NCBI GenBank assembly: GCA_050247075.1
Contig: JBFWUW010000129.1
Coordinates: 1 to 10,873, forward strand
DNA from: JBFWUW01 sp050247075
Lineage (GTDB): Bacteria > Planctomycetota > Planctomycetia > Pirellulales > JBFWUW01
Length of the DNA: 10,873 bases
Reading direction: 5' to 3'
Part shown: positions 5,999 through 10,873 of the stretch, one piece after another
How the letters are laid out: every line of letters begins with the position of its first letter
How positions within the stretch are numbered: position 1 is the first letter of the stretch
The notes under the pieces: generated by a model
What the model was told of the DNA's origin: nothing
Databases searched by the model: none
Seen by the model: the letters and a program-made list of their open reading frames with translations, nothing else
Program-made: the position numbers and the translations under genes

Positions 5999-6086
5999 TT
6001 TTCAGTTTTCAGCGCTTCCGGAAAGGCTGAATGCTGACGGCTGATCGCTGACGGCTATCAGCTTTTATACCTCACACCTCACACCT
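5999..6086. repeat. Cluster of three short tandem duplications
   Basis: The spacer after the TIR-like gene holds three kinds of short direct duplication. TTTTCAG occurs twice (5999-6012). A 14-nt unit starting GCTGACGGCT is repeated at 6033-6046 and 6047-6060. A CTCACAC motif is doubled (about 6071-6084). A reverse-oriented near copy of TGACGGCTGATCGCT lies in another intergenic gap at 8377-8391 with one mismatch. This suggests a dispersed intergenic repeat; I recall similar GCTGACGGCTGAT strings between genes of Pirellula-type genomes. Confidence 0.55.
6040..6066 (+). terminator. Weak terminator-like hairpin after the TIR-like gene
   Basis: GCTGAT (6040-6045) pairs with ATCAGC (6057-6062) across an 11-nt loop and is followed by TTTTAT. 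The stem is short and the loop long, but its position 50 nt after the stop and the T-run suit a weak rho-independent terminator. It would separate the hydrolase/TIR-like pair from the oxidoreductase gene. It is built from the tandem repeat, so the pairing may be incidental. Confidence 0.4.
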
Positions 6087-6108
6087 TTCGACCGCCACGG
6101 AACCCACC

Positions 6109-7335
6109 ATGCCCCATAGTACTTCTCGCCGCGAATTCCTCGAACGCTCCGCCGCTGTTTCCGCGGCTGCCTTGCTGGCGGGTTATTCCGCCACGTCACG
6201 CGGGTACGCCGCCAACGATACGCTCAATATTGGCTGTATTGGTACGGGTGGGCGCTGCCGACATTTGATGAAGTCGCTGGCCAAGATATCGGGCGTCCGG
6301 ATTGCCGCTGTTTGCGACGTGTGGGACGTTCACCTGGAGGAGGGCCGCAAGCTGGCCGACCCGCAAGCCTTCGCCACCAAGAAGTACCAGGAACTACTGG
6401 ATCGGCCCGATATCGACGCCGTATTGATCGGCTCGCCCGACCACTGGCATGTGCCGCTGACGGTGGCCGCCTGCCAAGCGGGCAAGGATGTCTACGTGGA
6501 AAAGCCGCTGACGCACGACCTGTCGGAAGGGACGCGGGTGATCCAGGCGCAGAACGAACACAAGAAGATCGTGCAAGTTGGCACGCAGCAACGCAGCATG
6601 CCCCACTTTCAAGAGGGGTACAAGATCATCCAATCGGGCGAGCTTGGCGAGATTCACAAAGTCCATCTCACTTGGAATCGCAACGCGGCCCGCCACACGC
6701 GCAACAAATTGGGGATCGATCCCAATTCCGTCGATTGGAAGACCTTCTTGGGGAACGCCCCCGAGCAGCCGTTCGACGAGTACCGCTTTCGCAACTGGCG
6801 CTGGTTTTGGGATTTTGGCGGCGGAATACTGACCGACCTGATGGTTCACTTCATTGACGTGGCCAACTGGTATTTGGACCTCGACCACCCGGCGACTGGC
6901 GTGACGATTGGCGACAACTTTTTGGCCAAGGACGTGTGGGAAACGCCCGACACCATTCAAACGCTGCTGCGGTACCCCGACAGGGAAGTGCAGATCTATT
7001 TTGAGGGGACCTTTGTCAACGCCCGCAACGCGGCGATGCTGGAATTCATGGGGAGCAAAGGGACGCTCTACCTGGACCGCGGCCGCTATGAGGTTCATCC
7101 CGAGCGCAATAGCCCCCTCAAGCCAAGCGAATTGATCTTGGGGACCGGTCCCCGCGGTGCCGACTTCTACGACGCCCCCGACGGCGAATTGCTGCATCTG
7201 GCCAATTGGATCGAGTGCATCCGCAGTCGCCAGCAGCCCAACTGCCCGGCCGAGGCGGGTGTTTCCGCCGTCACCGGTGCCCACCTGGGCAACATGGCCT
7301 ATCGAGAGAACAAGGTCGCCCAGTGGCCGGGATGA
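6109..7335 (+). CDS. Tat-exported Gfo/Idh/MocA family oxidoreductase
   Basis: A 408-residue NAD(P)-dependent oxidoreductase, probably acting on a sugar or sugar derivative in the periplasm. The N-terminus carries a twin-arginine signal, SRREFLERSAA (5-15), then a hydrophobic stretch rich in Ala (15-25). The Rossmann domain starts at LNIGCIGTGGRCRHL (39-53), with VCDVW (68-72) closing the second strand. EKPLTHDL (131-138) is the family's EKP motif with its lysine at 132. The C-terminal domain shows GGGILTDLMVHFIDVANW (237-254), where Asp243, His247 and Asp250 are candidate active-site residues. Length is normal for Tat-type members, which are numerous in planctomycetes and usually keep a tightly bound cofactor. 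Substrate cannot be told from sequence. The ribosome-binding site is weak (GGA, 7 nt). The reductase gene follows after 92 nt. Confidence 0.95.
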   Translation: MPHSTSRREFLERSAAVSAAALLAGYSATSRGYAANDTLNIGCIGTGGRCRHLMKSLAKISGVRIAAVCDVWDVHLEEGRKLADPQAFATKKYQELLDRPDIDAVLIGSPDHWHVPLTVAACQAGKDVYVEKPLTHDLSEGTRVIQAQNEHKKIVQVGTQQRSMPHFQEGYKIIQSGELGEIHKVHLTWNRNAARHTRNKLGIDPNSVDWKTFLGNAPEQPFDEYRFRNWRWFWDFGGGILTDLMVHFIDVANWYLDLDHPATGVTIGDNFLAKDVWETPDTIQTLLRYPDREVQIYFEGTFVNARNAAMLEFMGSKGTLYLDRGRYEVHPERNSPLKPSELILGTGPRGADFYDAPDGELLHLANWIECIRSRQQPNCPAEAGVSAVTGAHLGNMAYRENKVAQWPG

Positions 7336-7375
7336 TGGGAAAAGTGTGATGCCTTCCCTTAAGGCGATCGGCCGA

Positions 7376-7409
7376 TTAGTCTGTCGCTTCGCGTCCCTGT
7401 TAGTCTGTC
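7376..7409. repeat. 10-bp direct repeat in the gap before the reductase gene
   Basis: TTAGTCTGTC occurs at 7376-7385 and again at 7400-7409, 24 nt apart start to start, in the 92-nt spacer between the oxidoreductase stop and the reductase ATG. It could be a pair of binding sites or a relic of a short duplication. No promoter hexamers stand out around it. Confidence 0.4.
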
Positions 7410-7427
7410 ATCCGCTGAGTCCGCCGC

Positions 7428-8321
7428 ATGGAATCGACCGTTGAAGCCGTCCCCGCCAAACGCAAGCGCATTCGCGAATTGGAAGCGATGGTGGCGGAAA
7501 CCATTGAGGAAACGCCCGATACCACCACCTTGGTCTTGTTCACTGGCAACGACCGCCTGGAGTACCAACCGGGCCACTTTCTGACGATCGACCCGCATGT
7601 CTTTCCCGCGTTGGAACGGTTTACTTCCTATCTGGAAGACCAAAAGGGGAAACGTGAGCTGCCACGGGCCTACTCGCTAACGTCGGCCCCGCACGAAAAG
7701 TACCTGGCGATCACCGTCAAGGAAGAAAAGTACGTCAGCGGCCAGACCAGGTTTCCACCGCTGCTTTCGCCACTGTTGGTGCATCGTTTAGCGCCGGGCA
7801 CGCGGCTGTCCATTACTGGGTTCACCGGGCCGTATGTGTTGCCGGCCGACATTGAAACGCGTACCGACCATTTGGTGCATGTCTGCGCCGGGTCTGGCAT
7901 TGTTCCCAACTTCAGCATCATCAAGCATTGTCTGCTGCAACTGCCAAAGCTGCGGCATACGTTGGTGTACAGCAATAAGACGTGGCAAGATGTCATTTTT
8001 GGCCGCCAATTGACCGACCTCGCCCGCCAGCACCCCGAGCAACTGCGCGTGGTCCATACCCTGACGCGCGAGCCCGATGCCGCCTCGTTTGGACCCGACG
8101 TACGCGCCGGCCGCATCAACGCGGCTCTGCTGCGGGAATGCATCCCCGATCCGTCGGCGGTGCAAGTGTTTTGTTGTGGTCCCGGCGTGAGCAAGTTCGA
8201 CCGCGATGCCGCCAAGGCCCGCGGCGAAGAGCCCGCCCCGCGCTTTTTAGAGTCGTCGTTGGCGGCGCTGGCCGATATCGGCATTACGCGGCAGCAAATT
8301 CATCGCGAGAGCTACGGTTGA
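7428..8321 (+). CDS. Ferredoxin-NADP+ reductase-like FAD/NAD(P) oxidoreductase
   Basis: A 297-residue cytosolic flavoprotein of the ferredoxin-NADP+ reductase superfamily. The FAD-binding barrel (about 18-140) contains PGHF (48-51) and the FAD motif RAYS (80-83). The NAD(P)-binding domain shows HVCAGSGIVP (151-160), YSNKTWQDVIF (181-191) and FCCGPG (248-253). The protein ends in Tyr-Gly with no C-terminal 2Fe-2S ferredoxin domain, unlike PaaE or BenC-type reductases, so it should pass electrons to or from a separate partner. None is encoded in the window. The start at 7428 has no clear Shine-Dalgarno but keeps the RELEAMVAETIEETPDTTTL start of the fold intact; an internal ATG at residue 21 would cut into it. 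It is co-directional with the upstream oxidoreductase and convergent with the SulP gene. Confidence 0.88.
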   Translation: MESTVEAVPAKRKRIRELEAMVAETIEETPDTTTLVLFTGNDRLEYQPGHFLTIDPHVFPALERFTSYLEDQKGKRELPRAYSLTSAPHEKYLAITVKEEKYVSGQTRFPPLLSPLLVHRLAPGTRLSITGFTGPYVLPADIETRTDHLVHVCAGSGIVPNFSIIKHCLLQLPKLRHTLVYSNKTWQDVIFGRQLTDLARQHPEQLRVVHTLTREPDAASFGPDVRAGRINAALLRECIPDPSAVQVFCCGPGVSKFDRDAAKARGEEPAPRFLESSLAALADIGITRQQIHRESYG

Positions 8322-8340
8322 GAAGCCGCTCGCTGTAGAA

Positions 8341-8355
8341 GGCGATTCCATCGCC
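8341..8355. terminator. Hairpin between convergent genes
   Basis: GGCGAT (8341-8346) and ATCGCC (8350-8355) form a perfect 6-bp stem with a 3-nt loop, 20 nt after the reductase stop. A second, shorter stem, GGCT/AGCC (8437-8440 and 8450-8453), lies just past the SulP gene's stop on the minus strand. Neither has a T-run. Both are placed where transcription from the two converging genes should end. Confidence 0.35.
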
Positions 8356-8376
8356 GACGAGAGCCGCCAGCGTAGA

Positions 8377-8391
8377 AGCCATCAGCCGTCA
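8377..8391 (-). repeat. Reverse-oriented copy of the intergenic repeat
   Basis: The minus strand here reads TGACGGCTGATGGCT, which matches 6035-6049 (TGACGGCTGATCGCT) at 14 of 15 bases. Both copies lie in non-coding gaps. It is the second trace of the repeat family described at 5999-6086. Confidence 0.45.
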
Positions 8392-8459
8392 ACTTTCGCG
8401 TATCAACGTCGTTTATTTTCAGCCGCCGATTGACTGGGCTAAGTCGCTGAGCCGACCTG

Positions 8460-10748
8460 TTACTCAGTCGAGACGATCTGGCGCGCGTTGGCCATCAGGC
8501 CTAGCGCCTGGTCTTGCAGGAATTCGATCTCGCCGGTGCCTACGTCGTACATGGCCCCCACCACGGCCAGGCGGCCTTCTTCCACCAGCCGGCTGATCGT
8601 GCGGCTCTCCGAAACAATCTGTTGCACGGAATGTTGCACGTTGCGCCGCGCGACCTGGTCGACCATGGCGTGCTTGTCCGCGGGCGGGGCCTTGTTTGGC
8701 GAGTGGCCCGGGTTGGGCGGCAGTGACTTTTGGATTTCCTCGACGATCGGTGCCAAATGCTGGCAGCCGGTCGCCTCTTCGATGCAGCCTACCTTGTCGG
8801 CCAGATCAACGGCGGCGGTCACGGCCCCGCATTTGGTGTGACCCAGGACGACGATCAGCTTGGCCCCGGCCACCGCGCAACTGTATTCCATGCTGCCCAG
8901 CACTTTAGGGCTAATCACGTTGCCCGCCACGCGGACGCTAAAAATATCACCCAGCCCCACATCCATCAGCAGTTCGGCCGGCGACCGCGAGTCGATGCAA
9001 CTCAGCACCACGGCCAGGGGGTGCTGCCCGTGCGAAGTCGAGTGGACCTGCCTCGCCAAATCGCGGGTGAGCCGGTGTCCGGTACGAAAGCGTTCGTTGC
9101 CTTCCCGCAGAATCTGCAGCACCTGCACACTGGTCAGTTTTTCTTGCAGTTCCCGCGTGGAATGGTCCACGTATTGGGTTTCGTCTTGCAATTGGTACTT
9201 GGGGCGGAAGCCGCGCAAACTAACCCTTACACCTTGAATTGGCGCGGTATTTTCCTTGTACTCGCGAATCAGGCTGAGAATATCGGGATCGATATAGTCC
9301 GTGTTCCGCGCGTCGAGCAGCACATGGGTGCCGCGGGGAGCGTTCCGCAAGGCTCGCTCCAAGGCGGCCCGGTTGAGAAAGCTGACCTGGCTGGCCAGTT
9401 CAATATGCAGAACTTCGTCTCCCAGATGCTTTTCGCGAACCTGTTTGAGCGGGCGTCGCAGGTTGCTGTTGAGGATAAACGTGATGCTGACAGCCAGCCC
9501 AATTAGCACGCCAAACAGCAGGTCGGTCAAGACGATGGCCGCCAAGGTAATGGCAAACGGCAAGAACTGGTACCTGCCCTCGTGCCAAATATCCACAATC
9601 AGTTTGGGATTGAAAAGCTTAATGCCGGTCGTCAGCAAAATGGCGGCCAGGCAAGATATCGGAATCATGTTCAAATACTTGGGCAAGAACATGACGCAAA
9701 TCAACAGCAATATGCCATGAATAATCGCGGCGAGTTTCGTTTGTGCGCCTGCATTGATGTTGAGAGAGCTGCGTACGATCACCGACGCCAAGGGAATTCC
9801 TCCGATCAACCCCGCCACCGTGTTGCCAACGCCTTGCGCTACCAACTCGCGGCTCGCTGGAGAAACCCGCTGTTTAGGATCAATCTTGTCGATCGCCTCA
9901 AGATTCATCAAGGTTTCTAATGTCGCAACTAAGGCAATCGTGAGGCCGCCGGTGTAAATGGCGGGGTCTTTCCACCTTGAAAAGTCGGGCGTTGTCAAGA
10001 AACCCAAGAAATCCCGCAGGCTTTGGGCAACCGGAACCTGCACCAAGTGCGAGCTACTAATGCGCCAATCCGCGCCGAATCGGCTAAAAAATACAGTCAG
10101 GCCAGCTCCCAACAACACAACGATAAGTGGCGGTGGAATCGGTATTGCCTTTCGCAGCGGCCTAAATCGGTCAAAGCTCAACAGCACAAGAAATGACAAA
10201 ATTCCGATCACCGCGGCACCCAAGTGGATTTCTCCGATGAGGTCCGTGATTTCGGAAAAAGTATTCTCGTGATCGGGCTGCACAAAAGACATGTCGCCTT
10301 CGGGGTCCGAATCATGTCCCAATAGGTGTGGTATCTGTTTGAGGATGAGAATCAGGCCCACGGCCCCCAAGAGCCCTTTGATGACACTCGACGGTACGAA
10401 TGCCGACAAGAAACCCGCTCGCAGCAACCCTAACGCGATTTGGATCACTCCCGCTACGACCACGGCTAACAAGAATGCCTGAAATGATCCAAGGCTGAGA
10501 ATTAGTGCCGTGACGACTCCCAATTGCGCAGGCGAAGGTCCGCTGACGCTGGTCTGCGAACCGCTTAGCGTGCCGACCACGATTCCGCCGATAATGCCAG
10601 ACAGAATACCCGAGAACAGGGGTGCCCCAGCGGCAAAGGCAACCCCCAAACAGAGGGTGAGAGCAACCAGGAAAACGACTCCGCCGGCCGCAAGATCGCG
10701 CGCAAAACTGCCAGGCGAAAGTGACTTTAATTTGGTCATCATATTCAT
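8460..10748 (-). CDS. SulP anion transporter fused to STAS and beta-carbonic anhydrase
   Basis: A 762-residue fusion. Residues about 12-430 are the SulP membrane domain (roughly a dozen hydrophobic segments), with GTLSGSQTSVSGPSPAQ (59-75), the family's substrate-binding signature. A STAS domain (about 445-535) includes HVLLDARNTDYID (475-487). A beta-class carbonic anhydrase follows (about 535-745): CIDSR (584-588, zinc ligand Cys584 and the Asp586-Arg588 pair) and GHTKCGAV (636-643, zinc ligands His637 and Cys640). All catalytic residues are present. Known relatives are annotated as bifunctional SulP/carbonic anhydrase and are thought to take up bicarbonate and interconvert it with CO2 at the inner membrane face; sulfate or another anion is possible. 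GGAG lies only 3 nt before the ATG at 10748 but 9 nt before the next in-frame ATG at 10742, so translation may start there. It converges on the reductase gene. Confidence 0.95.
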   Translation of the reverse strand: MNMMTKLKSLSPGSFARDLAAGGVVFLVALTLCLGVAFAAGAPLFSGILSGIIGGIVVGTLSGSQTSVSGPSPAQLGVVTALILSLGSFQAFLLAVVVAGVIQIALGLLRAGFLSAFVPSSVIKGLLGAVGLILILKQIPHLLGHDSDPEGDMSFVQPDHENTFSEITDLIGEIHLGAAVIGILSFLVLLSFDRFRPLRKAIPIPPPLIVVLLGAGLTVFFSRFGADWRISSSHLVQVPVAQSLRDFLGFLTTPDFSRWKDPAIYTGGLTIALVATLETLMNLEAIDKIDPKQRVSPASRELVAQGVGNTVAGLIGGIPLASVIVRSSLNINAGAQTKLAAIIHGILLLICVMFLPKYLNMIPISCLAAILLTTGIKLFNPKLIVDIWHEGRYQFLPFAITLAAIVLTDLLFGVLIGLAVSITFILNSNLRRPLKQVREKHLGDEVLHIELASQVSFLNRAALERALRNAPRGTHVLLDARNTDYIDPDILSLIREYKENTAPIQGVRVSLRGFRPKYQLQDETQYVDHSTRELQEKLTSVQVLQILREGNERFRTGHRLTRDLARQVHSTSHGQHPLAVVLSCIDSRSPAELLMDVGLGDIFSVRVAGNVISPKVLGSMEYSCAVAGAKLIVVLGHTKCGAVTAAVDLADKVGCIEEATGCQHLAPIVEEIQKSLPPNPGHSPNKAPPADKHAMVDQVARRNVQHSVQQIVSESRTISRLVEEGRLAVVGAMYDVGTGEIEFLQDQALGLMANARQIVSTE

Positions 10749-10771
10749 TCGCTCCGAAAGCGTAGCTCCCT

Positions 10772-10777
10772 ACTATA
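10772..10777 (-). promoter_or_regulatory. Possible -10 element for the SulP-carbonic anhydrase gene
   Basis: The minus strand reads TATAGT here, five of six matches to the -10 consensus, about 24 nt upstream of the start codon. The sequence 17 nt further upstream is a poor -35. This would leave a very short leader. The leader also contains a small CGCT/AGCG stem that includes the GGAG ribosome-binding site. Confidence 0.25.
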
Positions 10778-10838
10778 CAATGCCGGTCCAACGTGTGATA
10801 GCGCCGCGGAGATTGTCGCCGCTTGGCCGCACCGTGCC

Positions 10839-10858
10839 CGTTCGCCCATTGGCGAGCG
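10839..10858. other. 8-bp stem-loop near the window end
   Basis: CGTTCGCC (10839-10846) pairs with GGCGAGCG (10851-10858) through one G-T pair across the loop CATT. It lies about 90 nt upstream of the SulP start and may end a gene beyond the window or act in the SulP promoter region. No T-run follows on either strand. The rest of 10749-10873 shows no gene. Confidence 0.35.
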
Positions 10859-10873
10859 ACGAAGCGAAGGAAT

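Noticed and set aside
5999..6086. CRISPR array
   Set aside because: The units are short, directly tandem or degenerate, with no regular spacers and no cas genes nearby.
6394..7284. Minus-strand open frame of 296 codons
   Set aside because: It is the complement of the Gfo/Idh/MocA gene and reflects GC-rich codon bias.
8730..9506. Plus-strand open frame of 258 codons
   Set aside because: It is antisense to the STAS and carbonic anhydrase parts of the SulP fusion and has no domain or start signal.

Overview
The window looks like chromosomal DNA from a planctomycete, probably of the Pirellulales type. This rests on protein families recognised by eye, with no database search. The clearest markers are a DUF1559 prepilin-like protein with a small lipoprotein gene downstream, a Gfo/Idh/MocA oxidoreductase exported by the Tat route, a large secreted prolyl-oligopeptidase-like hydrolase with a long C-terminal extension, and a small secreted Cys/Pro protein. 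There are no tRNA or rRNA genes, no CRISPR array and no intact insertion sequence.

Layout. Positions 1-102 hold the probable C-terminal tail of an unidentified plus-strand gene. Positions 180-1787 (minus) hold the DUF1559 gene followed by the lipoprotein gene, with a strong stem-loop between them. Positions 1788-2247 carry no supported gene but have a 14-bp palindrome, nested inverted repeats and two stem-loops. Positions 2248-2667 (minus) encode a small secreted protein. Positions 2668-2964 are a divergent promoter region with a tandem 11-bp repeat, hairpins and a possible promoter. Positions 2965-8321 (plus) hold four genes in one direction: secreted alpha/beta hydrolase, beta-sandwich plus TIR/deoxyribosyltransferase-like protein, Tat-exported Gfo/Idh/MocA oxidoreductase, and an FAD/NAD(P) reductase without an iron-sulfur domain. 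Positions 8460-10748 (minus, convergent) encode a SulP transporter fused to a STAS domain and a beta-carbonic anhydrase.

How the genes work together. DUF1559 and its lipoprotein form an envelope or secretion-linked pair. The SulP-carbonic anhydrase is a self-contained bicarbonate (or other anion) uptake and interconversion module. The hydrolase and the TIR-like gene are only 41 nt apart and may be co-transcribed, but one product is exported and the other is cytosolic, so a shared function is not obvious. The most unusual gene is the one at 5025-5990. Its N-terminal half looks like a carbohydrate- or ligand-binding beta-sandwich, and its C-terminal half looks like the TIR/nucleoside-2-deoxyribosyltransferase class of nucleotide- or NAD-cleaving domains. 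That is a sensor-effector architecture reminiscent of immune or stress proteins. It is the best candidate here for something undescribed, but its function is inference.
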